A DNA stretch of 48,702 nucleotides. Origin: Mesomycoplasma ovipneumoniae SC01 (GTDB lineage Bacteria; Bacillota_I; Bacilli_A; Mycoplasmatales; Metamycoplasmataceae). The stretch covers positions 1 through 48,702 of the forward strand of contig NZ_AFHO01000009.1 in the NCBI RefSeq assembly GCF_000218525.1. The letters are read 5' to 3'. Below the pieces are notes generated by a model, which ran no database searches, was not told the origin of the DNA, and saw only the letters and a program-made list of their open reading frames with translations. Numbering within the stretch: the stretch's first letter is position 1; every line of letters begins with the position of its first letter. This document shows positions 1-9,670 of the stretch, piece after piece. The position numbers and the translations under genes are program-made.

Positions 1-309
1 CATTGAGTTTAAATAGCAGTTGTATTTTTTTATGGTTATTGTTATTTTATCCATAAATTGATTTTTGTCAGTGTTTTAAACTAAAAAATGTCGTTTAAAT
101 ATTTGATAATTTTGCTTTTAAGTTAAAATTTTAGCTTTTTTAGTTTGATTTATTTGATTAATAAGTTGATTTTTCATTCGTGAGTGTTGATTTAAAATTT
201 AGTGTTTTTGCTTTGGCAGTTATTTTTCCTGAGTTTGCCAAAAAAATTAGAAAAGTGCCCAAAACTGGACACTTTTCTATGATTATCTTATCAAATTGCT
301 AAACTCGGG
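1..309 (+). repeat. Copy D of IS-related repeat element (truncated by window start)
   Basis: This stretch matches the reverse complement of 18598-18908 (copy A) almost along its full length. It starts inside the CTCAATGTAA hairpin and ends with the terminal motif CTAAACTCGGG at 299-309. It carries the terminal palindrome with CCTGAGTTTGCC near 229-240 and its mate at the end. The part with the poly-A promoter would lie left of the window. It ends only 8 bp from the fusA stop codon. No gene is seen in it. Confidence 0.8.
249..278 (-). terminator. Hairpin terminator after fusA, supplied by repeat D
   Basis: A 12-bp stem with one mismatch (AGAAAAGTGCCC / GGACACTTTTCT, loop AAAACT). On the minus strand it is followed by CTAATTTTTTT, so it suits transcripts running out of fusA. 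Equivalent hairpins occur in copies A and B and in the right end of the IS at 11343-11432, so this terminator belongs to the mobile repeat and not to fusA itself. Confidence 0.65.
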
Positions 310-317
310 AATGACTT

Positions 318-2402
318 TTAGTCGTCAGATTTGATTGCCCGTTGTTTAACAATTACATCAGAAATATTTTTTGGAACAACTTCATAATGATCAAATTGCA
401 TTTGGTAAGTTCCTCGTCCTGATGTCATTGAACGTAATTGGGTTGAATATCCAAACATTTCTGCTAAAGGAACATGTCCACGAATAACATTTGCTCCATC
501 AGATCTAGTTTCTTGTTCACGAACAAGTCCACGACGACGTGATAAGTCACCCATAACGTCTCCGGCATATTCAGCAGGGGCAAAAACAGAAACATCCATA
601 ATTGGCTCAAGTAAAACAGTTCCAACAGCATCACGAGCACGTGAAAGGGCTTTTGAAGCTGCAATTTTAAAGGCCATTTCTGAAGAGTCAACCTCGTGGA
701 AAGAACCGTCAAATAAGGTTGCTCTTACATTAATTAAAGGATATCCGGCCAAAATTCCGACTTGCATTTTTTCTTCAAGACCTTTTTGAATTGATTTTAT
801 ATACTCTTTTGGAATTTTTCCACCGACAATTTTGTCAATAAAATCAAAGCCTTCTTCTGGATTAGGTTCAAATTTAATTCAAACATGACCATATTGTCCA
901 CGTCCACCGGATTGTTTGATGTATTTTCCTTCGACTTCAGCGGATTTTGTAATTGTTTCACGGTAAGAAACTTGTGGTTTTCCAACACGCGCTTGTACGT
1001 TAAATTCACGTTTTAGCCGATCAACAATAATATCAAGGTGTAATTCTCCCATTCCGGCAATAATTGTCTGTCCAGTTTCAGTGTCGGTTCAAGTTTTAAA
1101 AGTTGGATCTTCGTTTGCAAGTTTTTGGAGGGCATTAGCCAGTTTTTCAACTTCAGCTTTTGAAAAAGGTTCAAGTGACTGGGAAATAACAGGTTCAGGA
1201 AAACTCATTCTTTCAAGCACAAAGCTTTTGGACTTTTCCGAAATTAGTGTATCACCTGTTGTTGTGTCTTTGAGACCAACAAAAGCACCAATATCACCAG
1301 TACGAACTTCGTTGATTTCTTCACGAGAATTAGCATGCATTGCTAAAATACGGCCAACACGTTCTTTTTTTCCTTTAGTTGAGTTAATTATGTAAGTTCC
1401 TTTTGTCAGGCTTCCTGAATAAACACGGAAGAAAGTTAATGATCCAACAAAAGGGTCGTTCATAATTTTGAAAGCTAAGGCAGAAAATTCTTCATTATCA
1501 TCAGCTTGGATTGTAATTTCTTGATCATCGCGAAAAGCTTTAACTGGCGGAACATCAAGTGGCGAAGGTAAATAATCAATGACAGCATCGATCATTTTCT
1601 TTACACCTTTGTTTTTAAAAGATGAACCACAAACAACCGGGAAAAAATCACCACTAATTGTTGCTTTACGAATTGCTGCTTTTAGTTGTTCAACTGAAAT
1701 TTCTTTTTCTTCAAGAAGATCATTAAATAAATTTTCATCATAGTCAGCAACAGCTTCAGCAAGAGCAAGTCGCATTATTGCTGCTTTGTCTTGTAATTCA
1801 CTCGGAATTGGAATTTCGTATTCAACTTCTTCTTTTTGACCATCGTAGTTATAAGCTTTCATTTCAACAAGGTCAATAATTCCGCTAAAATCAGATTCAG
1901 CACCAATATTTAACTGAATTGCCACGGCATTACCGTTTAATTTAGTGCGCACAGATTCAATTGAAGCTTCAAAATTAGCTCCAGCTTTATCCATTTTATT
2001 AACATAAACAACACGCGGAACGCCATAATTTGTTGCTTGTCTTCAAACAGTTTCAGTTTGGGGCTCAACACCTGATTGGGCATCAAGAACAGCAACTGCT
2101 CCATCAAGAACCCGGAGTGAACGTTCAACCTCAACGGTAAAATCAACGTGTCCTGGGGTGTCGATTATGTTAATTCTTTTACCTTTTCAAAAAGCAGTTG
2201 TTGCCGCAGAAGTTATTGTAATTCCACGTTCTTTTTCTTGCTCCATTCAGTCCATTTGGCTAACTCCATCGTGAGTTTCACCAATTTTGTGAATTTTACC
2301 AGTGTGGAATAAAATTCTTTCGGTTGTTGTTGTTTTTCCGGCGTCAATATGGGCCATAATTCCGATATTACGGTAATCTTTTAGTTCAAATTTTCGTGAC
2401 AT
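318..2402 (-). CDS. fusA: Elongation factor G
   Basis: Translation elongation factor G, the cytoplasmic GTPase that translocates tRNA and mRNA on the ribosome. The 694-aa frame is normal length. It starts [12 protein letters not shown], has the P-loop AHIDAGKTT at residues 17-25, the G3 DTPGH and G4 NKMD motifs, and runs through domains II-V to the end AIKSDD. In-frame TGA codons are read as Trp, for example in QMDWMEQEKE. A purine-rich AGGA lies about 9 nt before the ATG. It is the last gene of rpsL-rpsG-fusA, 12 nt after the rpsG stop; tuf is not attached but lies at 19474. Certain identification. Confidence 0.98.
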
Positions 2403-2414
2403 ATTTCTAAATTC

Positions 2415-2885
<471 letters not shown>

Positions 2886-2933
2886 GTGTGTCTCCTTTTA
2901 AAAAATATCGTATTTTATAGCTTTTTTAGATTT

Positions 2934-3353
2934 TTACTTTGAAGTTTTAGGTTTTTTAGCTCCGTATTTGGAACGACCTTGGGCTCTTTTTGCAACACCA
3001 GTTGTATCTTGAGTTCCACGCACAATGTGATAACGAATACCAGGTAAGTCTTTAACTTTTCCACCACGAATTAAAACTATTGAGTGTTCTTGTAAATTGT
3101 GGCCTTCACCGGGAATATAGGCATTAACTTCAATTCCATTTGAAAGTTTTACCCTTGCAAATTTACGTAATGCTGAGTTAGGTTTTTTAGGAGTCATAGT
3201 TGCAACTCTTGTGCAAACTCCACGTTTAAAGGGCGAGCTAATTTTTAGTTCTTTTTTGTGCAAAGAATTATATAACATATTCAATGCAGGAACTTTTGAC
3301 TTTCAAGTTTTCTTAACTCGGCATCCTTTTGCTAATTGAGAAATTGTTGGCAT
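2934..3353 (-). CDS. rpsL: 30S ribosomal protein S12
   Basis: Decoding-centre protein S12, 139 aa. The true start is [15 protein letters not shown] at 3353; a TGA read as Trp (KKTWKSKVP) breaks the frame if the standard code is used. The conserved loops [11 protein letters not shown] and [13 protein letters not shown] are present; Lys residues in these loops are the streptomycin-relevant positions, and the wild-type-like KKPNS is retained. A weak AAAGGAAA precedes the ATG. First gene of the str operon. Confidence 0.98.
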
Positions 3354-3383
3354 TTTTTCCTTTAAATGAATGTTTTTTTCGGG

Positions 3384-3445
3384 TTATAACAACGGTATCA
3401 GTGTTATAAAAAAAATTGTTAAAATAAAATTTAAGTTAAATTATA
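3384..3445 (-). promoter_or_regulatory. Promoter and 5'-leader hairpin of the str operon
   Basis: On the minus strand a TATAAT box (3440-3445) lies about 87 nt upstream of the rpsL start. The leader contains an 8-bp inverted repeat, TTATAACA...TGTTATAA (3384-3409), with a 10-nt loop. No good -35 is seen. The hairpin could be a regulatory leader, but nothing ties it to a known ribosomal-protein binding motif. Confidence 0.45.
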
Positions 3446-3479
3446 GATACATTTTAACATTTTTTAAAAATATTACAAA

Positions 3480-3860
3480 CTAATTTTCAATTTTTATATT
3501 ACCTAATTGTTTTGCAATCTCATCAATGTTTGCATCTTGAGATAAAAGCTCATTTTTCTTTTCTTCATAAAAATTAATTTTTTCTGTTGACTTTTTATAA
3601 ACATTTTCAAAAACAAAAAAAGAAGAAAGTGAGCTAACAAAACTAATAATTGCATTAATAAATGCAATTGCTACAAATAACTTAACCGCAGTTGGATTAG
3701 GGTTTTTAGTAATTGCATAGGCAGATAAAATACCATTAAAAGCTGACATTAAAATTAATGCAATGCTGCAAAACAAAAAAATACCCTTAGAAACACGAGC
3801 TTTTGCCGTTAATTTTATAACATCAAGTTCAATTTTTGAAAGCAATTTTTCTTTATCCAT
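3480..3860 (-). CDS. Small two-helix membrane protein (DUF4231-like)
   Basis: Predicted 126-aa membrane protein of unknown function. The start MDKEKLLSK is chosen because AAGGA lies 8 nt upstream; a longer in-frame start at 3914 would sit inside the previous gene without a ribosome site. Two hydrophobic helices lie near residues 26-50 and 60-85, followed by a charged, coiled-coil-like C-terminus (VYKKSTEKINFYEEKKNELL). The layout resembles DUF4231-type proteins, but this is a topology match by eye. The start overlaps the stop of the upstream gene by 8 nt, so the two are translationally coupled. Confidence 0.75.
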   Translation of the reverse strand: MDKEKLLSKIELDVIKLTAKARVSKGIFLFCSIALILMSAFNGILSAYAITKNPNPTAVKLFVAIAFINAIISFVSSLSSFFVFENVYKKSTEKINFYEEKKNELLSQDANIDEIAKQLGNIKIEN

Positions 3861-4389
3861 TAGTTTGTTCCTTTTTATTAATGTTAGTTTTTTGCTCTTT
3901 ATGTTTATTTTCAAGGGCTTTAAGAATTCCTAAAAATTTGCAAATTGAATTAAAAAGTTCAATTTGTGCATTTTCAGATTTTGCATATTTTCCTGTTTTT
4001 GTTTCAAACAAAATTATTTCAATTTTTAAAAAGTCATTAATTTCTTGGTTACGAATTCAACGTGGTTTTACTAGAAAAAGGGCAAAAAGACCGTTAATAA
4101 TTGAAATTGACAGGTTAATTCATAAGACAAAAATTGGTCATTGGTCAACTTTTGCACCATTTTCGTCAGTTGAAATAAAAAAATTTGCAAAAGGTTCAAA
4201 TTCATTTAATTTTGGCGAAGCTAATTTAAAAATACCCATTAAGGTCGAAAAAAATCCAAAAAAAATACTAAAAATGGAAACTGTTCAAAATAAAAATTGA
4301 AAAAACCTTGCTTTTACAAGCGTTTTTCTGTATAAAAATTTGGCAAATTCATAAGAATCTGAATCAAGTCGAACATTTTTTATAACCAT
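3853..4389 (-). CDS. Two-helix membrane protein, middle gene of the trio
   Basis: A 178-aa frame visible only with TGA as Trp (four in-frame TGAs, e.g. FLFWTVSIF and PRWIRNQ). It begins MVIKNVRLDSDSYEFA after GGAGGTAAAAA, a strong ribosome site located inside the end of the upstream gene. Hydrophobic helices are near residues 31-54 and 84-107, separated by a polar loop. The C-terminus is Lys/Glu rich. It overlaps its neighbours on both sides (10 nt and 8 nt). Its topology resembles its two neighbours, suggesting ancient tandem duplication. Function unknown. Confidence 0.75.
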
Positions 4390-4880
4390 TTTTTACCTCC
4401 AAAAACTATTTTTTTAAGAATTTTTATTTTTGAAACATCTTTTTTTTGAAAATAAAAATCAGAGATCGATTGATAGTCCTGTTCAAATTTTTCAAGAGTA
4501 TAATTAGGATCATTTTGAATTTGAAAATACAAATAACTTAGTTCTCTTTGCGCTTTTTTATATTCCTTATACTTCATAACTTCACGAAAAACAGCAAGAA
4601 ATAAATTAATAAAAAAAGTAAGACAAATAAAACTAGCCAAAACAATAGTTAGTCCAAGGTCATTAAAAACTGATTTATTTTCAGATTCAATTAGTTGATA
4701 ACGATTAATTTCAGTTATAATTACCCAAATTGCCAAGGAAATTACTATAATATTTGAAAAAAAAGTTATCCATTTAACAGCATTAGCACCATAATAAGCA
4801 ATTTTTTGGTTTCTTTTTAGTCCAGCTTGTTTTGTTTGAATAAATTTTATAAGTTGTTCAACTGCTTCATTTTTATTCAT
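4380..4880 (-). CDS. Two-helix membrane protein, first gene of the trio
   Basis: A 166-aa protein with helices near residues 37-57 and 75-98, an N-terminal amphipathic segment and a C-terminal charged region (YKEYKKAQRELSYLYFQIQ) that may form a coiled coil. This architecture fits DUF4231-like mycoplasma proteins of unknown function; the family name is an inference. It has its own promoter (TATAAT at 4926-4931, minus) and overlaps the next gene by 10 nt, making a tight three-gene operon 4880-3480. Confidence 0.75.
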   Translation of the reverse strand: MNKNEAVEQLIKFIQTKQAGLKRNQKIAYYGANAVKWITFFSNIIVISLAIWVIITEINRYQLIESENKSVFNDLGLTIVLASFICLTFFINLFLAVFREVMKYKEYKKAQRELSYLYFQIQNDPNYTLEKFEQDYQSISDFYFQKKDVSKIKILKKIVFGGKKWL

Positions 4881-4918
4881 TTTATTCTCACTAAGTTAAT
4901 GTTTTTATTAGTTACAAA

Positions 4919-4931
4919 ATTATAAATTATA
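4919..4931 (-). promoter_or_regulatory. Promoter of the membrane-protein trio
   Basis: Two overlapping TATAAT boxes on the minus strand (4926-4931 and 4919-4924), about 40 nt upstream of the 4880 start. No clear -35, which is common in mycoplasmas. Confidence 0.45.
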
Positions 4932-4990
4932 TCACTTAATCCATTTATATTTTGAAAAACGTTCCAAAAAGTTAAAAAATGACTGGAAAT

Positions 4991-5026
4991 TAAACAAAGT
5001 TAGCATAAAAACGCTAACTTTGTTTA
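4991..5026 (-). terminator. Perfect 14-bp hairpin terminator
   Basis: TAAACAAAGTTAGC / GCTAACTTTGTTTA with an 8-nt loop, a perfect stem in the 236-bp gap between the trio operon and the permease gene. It lies about 90 nt past the permease stop, so it most likely ends that transcript. The flank is AT-rich but has no long U tract. Confidence 0.6.
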
Positions 5027-5116
5027 TTATGGCACAATGTTAATTATAAAAGCAAAATCACAAATTTTATTTAGCTACTAGCTAGTTAAATAAAAAGCTG
5101 AAATTTTTCAATTAAA

Positions 5117-6781
5117 TTAATTTACTAATTTATTTTCAATTGGTTTATATTTTTTCCTATTTTTTAAAAAATGAGTAGCGACTTTAAAAATAATAGTAGA
5201 AAATACAATATATAATAATGAGATTCAAATAAGATCTAAACTAATGCGACCAATTATGTAACCTGCTGATCTATCGGCAAGAAAATCCCTAAAAAATGGC
5301 AATTTAATTGAAATAAAAAACAGTGAAAAGCTAACAATAAGAATAAATAATGATATAAAAATTCAATATAAATTTTCTTTTTTAAGGAATATTTTTTTGC
5401 TTGTATCAACATCAAAACTTTGAATAGTTCCATTGTTTATTTTAAAATTTCTTAAAGCAAAAACAAAAACAATAACAGTAGTTAAAAGTAAGATTACAAT
5501 TACTATAATTGATGCAATTATTAGTCAAATATCAGCAACGCCTCTATGAATTGGATAACCAATTCTTGGTGCCAATTCAAATCCTTTTTCTTTGAGATTT
5601 GACAATAAATTTTGCTCGCTTTTATTATAAAAAACACTTAGTCTTAAAGGTTTGTTTTCATTTATTGAATCAGCAAAAAGTTGGACTACATTTTGGTTAA
5701 ATTCTATTTTATTTGCTTCATCAGATTCAAAGATTCCACTAATTTTAAAAGTAAAACGATGATCTTTGAAAAATAAAAAATTAATATCTTTTATTTTAAA
5801 AGTTATTTCATCACCTACATTTAAATTTAAATTGGAATTTTTACTTAAATGATTAATTAGACCTTGACTAACAAGAATTTCGTTTTTATTTTCAGTAAAA
5901 CGACCTGTTTTAAGCTTTTTATCTTTTTTATCAAGATTAAAATTTTCATTAAAATATAAATCAGAAAATAAATCAGAAAATGTAGAAAAAACTTTAGAAC
6001 CAACAGCATTTTCTGTATTTGAAGTTTTTACATTATAATATACTAAATTTTTAACTAAAGATTTAAAAAACCCATTTTGATCTTGGTATTGATTGAGAAA
6101 TATTTTTGACTTATCAAAAATATTTTCAACTAAATTTTTATAACTATTATCGGATATTAAAATAAAATCATCTCTATAACTATTAGCAAATCCTACTGTT
6201 CCTACAATTTTAAATTTTTTAGTATAAATTAATAATTCATTTTCATTAGTTAAAGGATGTTTTATTCAATATTTATAATCAATATAATCGCCAATTTTAA
6301 CTTCTTTTAAATTAGCATAATCTTGTGAAACTATTATTTCATCATTATTTTCTAAAAATTTACCTTGAAAATTAGTATAGTTTTTCATATCATTTTTAAA
6401 AAAATCATTGATTTCAACTGGCAAAATTTTAGTTCATAAGCCAGAACTAAATGAGTCTTTATTACTAAAATCGCCAAATTCTAATTCTGATTCACCATTT
6501 GAAATATATTTAACAGATTTTAAGTTTTTTATTTCTGAAATTTCGTTATTTCCAAACTCTTCGCCATTTTTTTTGACAATAGTTATTCGTTGATTTTGCG
6601 AATTATAAATGGGTAAGTCAAAATTTTTATCAGCTTCTCATAAAAATAAAAAAAGTAAAATTGAAAAAATTGAAAAAATTATAAAGAAAAATAATAAAAA
6701 TCAATTCCTTCGAAGATTAGTTTTTAAATATTTTGAAAAAATTAATGGACTTGTGAATTTTTTTTCTTTTGTTTCTTTCAT
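5117..6781 (-). CDS. FtsX-like permease / large membrane protein
   Basis: A 554-aa protein readable only with TGA as Trp. It starts MKETKEKKFTSP after AAGGTG. It has one N-terminal helix (about 27-48), a large polar extracytoplasmic region (about 50-415), then three helices near 418-445, 474-495 and 510-530. This 1+3 helix layout is that of FtsX/MacB-type ABC permeases. The large domain seems internally repeated: both halves have an 'EI(I/L)VSQ' stretch followed by 'VGD-I' (ENNDEIIVSQDYANL and ENKNEILVSQGLINH). No ATPase gene lies next to it in the window. It follows the peptidase-like gene by 25 nt, so the two probably act together, perhaps in peptide export or surface processing. Function is inference. 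Confidence 0.7.
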
Positions 6782-6806
6782 AAAAAAACACCTTAATTTA
6801 GCTATA

Positions 6807-8158
6807 TTAATAAATGTCGTAATCTCTAATTAGATTACCGTTTTTATCAATTGCAAGTTCTTCTTCAAAAATTTCTGGATATGAATAAATCTCACCATTT
6901 GCACTTAATAATTTTTGTTTAGGTGGATGATTTTTTATATAATCATCATCTATTTTAAATCCTCATCAATAACCCATTGATCAAAAACTTCAAATATCTC
7001 ATTTAGAAATAAGTAAATTAGAACAACCTGATCATCCAAAATTTACAAGATATTTTTCTGTATCTGGATCATATCCATATAAAACAATGTTGTGACCACC
7101 ACTAAAATTAGCAAAAGATACCATAACTGGCATTCTATTTTTAAGTAAAAAAGTTTCAGGGTTACTTGAATGCATAAAATTGGCAGAATAATCAGTTGTT
7201 ATGTGGTTTTTTATTTCTTTTCCTTTTAGAAATTTTTCTAATGTGCTAGTGAAATAAGAAGCATACTTAACATCTTGGTATTTATCATTAAGTTCAAACA
7301 ATTGATATGGAAGTGAATTATATGTAGTAGTTTTATCTTTAGATTTTTTATATTTATAATATTTATGTTCTGCAACACCATCACTTAAGTTATGAGAATA
7401 ATTATTTTTTATATCAAAATATCTATCAATTTCTGCATCAGTAAATATTCCAGATGCAATGAATGTTTCGGCATATTCTAACATTAAAGACATAGCAATA
7501 TATTCACAAAGCCCGCCTTTCCCAGGACCCCTTTGATGTTCAATATAGCCAAGTTTTGAATATGAATCTTTTGCCTTAAATCATCAGGAATTGTCAAGAC
7601 CGATATTAAAAGAATAAAGATTTTTAACCTGTACAGCATTATCTGCTATATCGCCAGGATCTGCAGATCCACGTTTTGCACGAAATTTATAATTAAAATA
7701 TTCTTCTTTTTTAGTCTTGTTTTTTCTGTATTTAGTCTAGTTACACTTAAATATATATGTTTTTGATTCTTAATAACTTCAACTATTTTTTCATCTAATT
7801 TCTGTTTAGAAACTAACCCAAAATAGTCGCCATCAACTTGATAATGTAATGAAAATCCGGGTATATAAACGACATTATTTTTATCAAATAATTCCTTATC
7901 AAAACTAGCATTTGCAATTTCATTAGTTTCATAATTTTTAGGAGTTATTATTAAATAATGATTAGTAAATTGTAAAAATAACAGTGGTTGATCGAAAATG
8001 TTTTTTAGAACTCTATGATATAAAAAATCCTGAGTTGTATTAGTTTTTTTAAATAATTCTGCTTTTGATGCTTTAATAAAAAAATCTAATTGTTGTTGAT
8101 TTAAAATAGTTTTATTTTGATCTGCTTTTATGACAATGTTTTCAAATAAGCCAATCAT
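6807..8158 (-). CDS. Papain-like cysteine peptidase, interrupted by a -1 frame change
   Basis: Two frames make one protein. The first (8158 to a stop at 7646, 170 aa) is an N-terminal pro-region. The second carries the catalytic part: KAKDSYSKLGYIEHQRGP, then GKGGLCEYIA with the candidate Cys codon at 7506-7508, and FSGGHNIVLYGYD with the candidate His at 7092-7094, ending RDYDIY at 6807. The order Cys then His fits papain/C39-type peptidases. The frames join at 7706-7712, where the minus strand reads A AAA AAG, a canonical -1 slippery heptamer; loss of one A from an A7 run gives the same result. It could be a phase-variable or recoded gene, a pseudogene, or a sequencing error. The FtsX-like permease follows at 25 nt. 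Confidence 0.7.
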
Positions 8159-8249
8159 TTTTAATTTTCCTATTTTGTAGTATTAAATTTTAAAAGAGCA
8201 ATTAACAATTTAAAACAGATAGTGTATAAAAATATTTTTTTTGGGAGTG

Positions 8250-8277
8250 CTCACAATTTGTGAGTCAATTTTTTTTT
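8250..8277 (+). terminator. Hairpin with T tract
   Basis: CTCACA ATT TGTGAG followed by TCAA and nine T on the plus strand. It looks like an intrinsic terminator, yet no plus-strand gene lies upstream, so it may end antisense transcripts of the peptidase gene or protect its promoter region. Confidence 0.4.
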
Positions 8278-8322
8278 CGTTATTTTACAAAATAAATTAT
8301 ACATCAAGTTTTTTATAAATAC

Positions 8323-8359
8323 AAAAAAAACTTGGTTTTTAAAATTTTTGTGGTATAAT
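8323..8359 (+). promoter_or_regulatory. Stand-alone poly-A / TTGGTT-N16-TATAAT promoter
   Basis: A8 (8323-8330), then TTGGTT (8332-8337), exactly 16 bp, then TATAAT (8354-8359). The same module with the same spacing occurs in repeat copies A, B and C, where the A tract is 15-16 long. Here it precedes a short terminated segment instead of the repeat interior. Confidence 0.65.
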
Positions 8360-8365
8360 ACTAAG

Positions 8366-8442
8366 ACAAATAAGAATTAATAATTTTGCTCTTTCAAAAC
8401 TTAATATTTGCTTCCATTTGAAAGTATTTTTTTGTTTTTGCC
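8366..8442 (+). ncRNA. Candidate small RNA of about 75 nt
   Basis: It begins a few nt after the TATAAT box at 8354-8359 and ends with a stem CTTTCAAA / TTTGAAAG followed by a T-rich run (TATTTTTTTG), a plausible intrinsic terminator. It holds no ORF of note. Its middle (about 8365-8405, GCTCTTTCAAAACTT) resembles the interior of repeats A and B, so it may be the origin or a deletion derivative of the repeated transcription unit. Unrecognised; not an obvious 4.5S or 6S RNA. Confidence 0.45.
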
Positions 8443-8473
8443 TTTAAATTTGCTTGACTTTTTAATAATTTTT

Positions 8474-8505
8474 TTGATTAAAAATATTAAAAAAAGTGCT
8501 ATAAT
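8474..8505 (+). promoter_or_regulatory. Promoter of tRNA-Thr
   Basis: TATAAT at 8500-8505 lies 15 nt before the tRNA 5' end; a TTGATT at 8474-8479 is a weak -35 with a long 20-bp spacer. Confidence 0.5.
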
Positions 8506-8520
8506 TTTAAAGCAATAAGC

Positions 8521-8596
8521 GCCATCATAGCTCAGTCGGTAGAGCACATCCATGGTAAGGATGGGGTCGCAGGTTCGATTCCTGTTGTTGGCACCA
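8521..8596 (+). tRNA. tRNA-Thr (anticodon GGT)
   Basis: A 76-nt cloverleaf. Acceptor GCCATCA pairs with TGTTGGC with one T-T mismatch at the fifth pair. The D stem is GCTC/GAGC, anticodon stem CATCC/GGATG with loop ATGGTAA (anticodon GGT), T stem GCAGG/CCTGT with loop TTCGATT. The 3' CCA is encoded. It stands alone with its own promoter and terminator. Confidence 0.95.
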
Positions 8597-8612
8597 TATC
8601 TTTTTGACCAAT

Positions 8613-8650
8613 GATGCTAAAATAAAAGCATCTTTTTTAATTTTTTTTCA
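8613..8650 (+). terminator. Terminator after tRNA-Thr
   Basis: Stem GATGCT / AGCATC with an AT loop, followed by TTTTTTAATTTTTTTT. A classic intrinsic terminator 16 nt after the tRNA. Confidence 0.75.
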
Positions 8651-8682
8651 AATAAAATATTTGAAAAATTTAAAGGAATTGA

Positions 8683-9480
8683 ATGAAATCTGCTACTGTC
8701 TTATTTGTTGGTGATATTTTTGGCGCGCCTGGTATAGAAATGTTTAAAAATCAACTTAATATTTTGAGAAAAAACTATAATTTTGACTTAATAATAGTTC
8801 AGGCTGAAAATATAACCGGCAGAAAAGGGCTAAATAAAAGGGATTATTTATATTTAAAAGAGCTTGGTGTTGATATTTTTACTATTGGCAATCATGTTTG
8901 ATCTAATCCTGAAATTGCTCTAATTATTGATAATCCAGATATTGTTAGGCCGCTAAATATTGACAAAGAATATAGTGGCAAAGGTACTACTACAATTTTA
9001 AAAAATGGAAAAACGTTCAGAATAACTTCACTTTTAGGTGTGGCATTTAATAAGTTAGTCAAACCTTGAAATCACCAGTTTGCAGATAATTTTTTTGATG
9101 CAATTGACAAAGTTATTGCCGAAGATGATGCTGATTTTCATATAGTTGATTTTCATGCTGAGACAACAAGTGAAAAAAATGTGCTTGGAATTTATCTAAA
9201 TGGTAAAATTAATGCGCTTTTAGGAACTCACACCCACGTTCAGACTTCTGATGCTAGAGAATTATCGCTTGGAACACTTTTTATAACTGATGTTGGAATG
9301 ACAGGTCCTGCAAATGATGCAATTGGTGTAAAATTCCTTGATGTTTATAATAGAATTCGCTATAATAAAAGTACAAAATTTCAAACTTCGGACAATGATT
9401 GCCAATTTAATGCTGTTATTTTGGAAATAACTGATAATTTAAAAAACCAAAAAATTATACCAATCAATATTTATAAATAA
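8683..9480 (+). CDS. ymdB: YmdB-family metallophosphoesterase
   Basis: Cytoplasmic phosphodiesterase of the YmdB/TIGR00282 family; the Bacillus member hydrolyses 2',3'-cyclic nucleotides and affects RNA turnover. The frame is 265 aa, family length, with one early TGA read as Trp at GNHVW. Metal-binding motifs are all visible: VGDIFG with Asp11, QAEN with Glu42 and Asn43, GNH with Asn70 and His71, a DFHAE segment, and GTHTHVQT. AAAGGAATTGA precedes the ATG. The 3' end, including the last 19 codons, is duplicated downstream of the IS as part of a target duplication. Its transcript ends in a 20-bp stem shared with convergent ychF. Confidence 0.92.
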
Positions 9481-9530
9481 ATTTTTGATGTATAATTTTT
9501 TGGTTTTTTAAAATTTGGTTTGAACTAATT
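9423..9530 (+). repeat. Left direct repeat flanking the IS (long target duplication)
   Basis: This 108-bp segment, from GGAAATAACTG to TTTGAACTAATT, recurs at 11433-11543 with a few substitutions and small indels. It contains the end of ymdB, the terminator stem and the last codons of convergent ychF. It abuts the IS end CTGAGTTTCCC. Long variable target duplications are known for IS1634. Confidence 0.85.
9441..9509. terminator. Bidirectional 20-bp stem between ymdB and ychF
   Basis: Left arm 9441-9460 and right arm 9490-9509 are perfectly complementary over 20 bp (AAAAAACC...TTATAC / GTATAA...GGTTTTTT), with T runs at the outer end on each strand. It overlaps the ymdB stop. A second copy is at 11451-11520, now serving ychF. 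Confidence 0.7.
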
Positions 9531-9670
9531 CTGAGTTTCCCAATTTGATGGCAAAAATTCACTTTTTAGTGAATATAAATGGGAAAACATACAAGTAAAT
9601 CGGTGTTTTTTGAATGTAAAACCTTAATTTTTATTGGTAGCATTTACTAGCATTTTAAGTAATTTTATGG

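Noticed and set aside
1..309. Repeat D and the copy C/IS end at the right edge as two halves of one circular molecule
   Set aside because: Copy C is interrupted by an IS terminus and the window is an arbitrary slice; nothing shows that the ends join.
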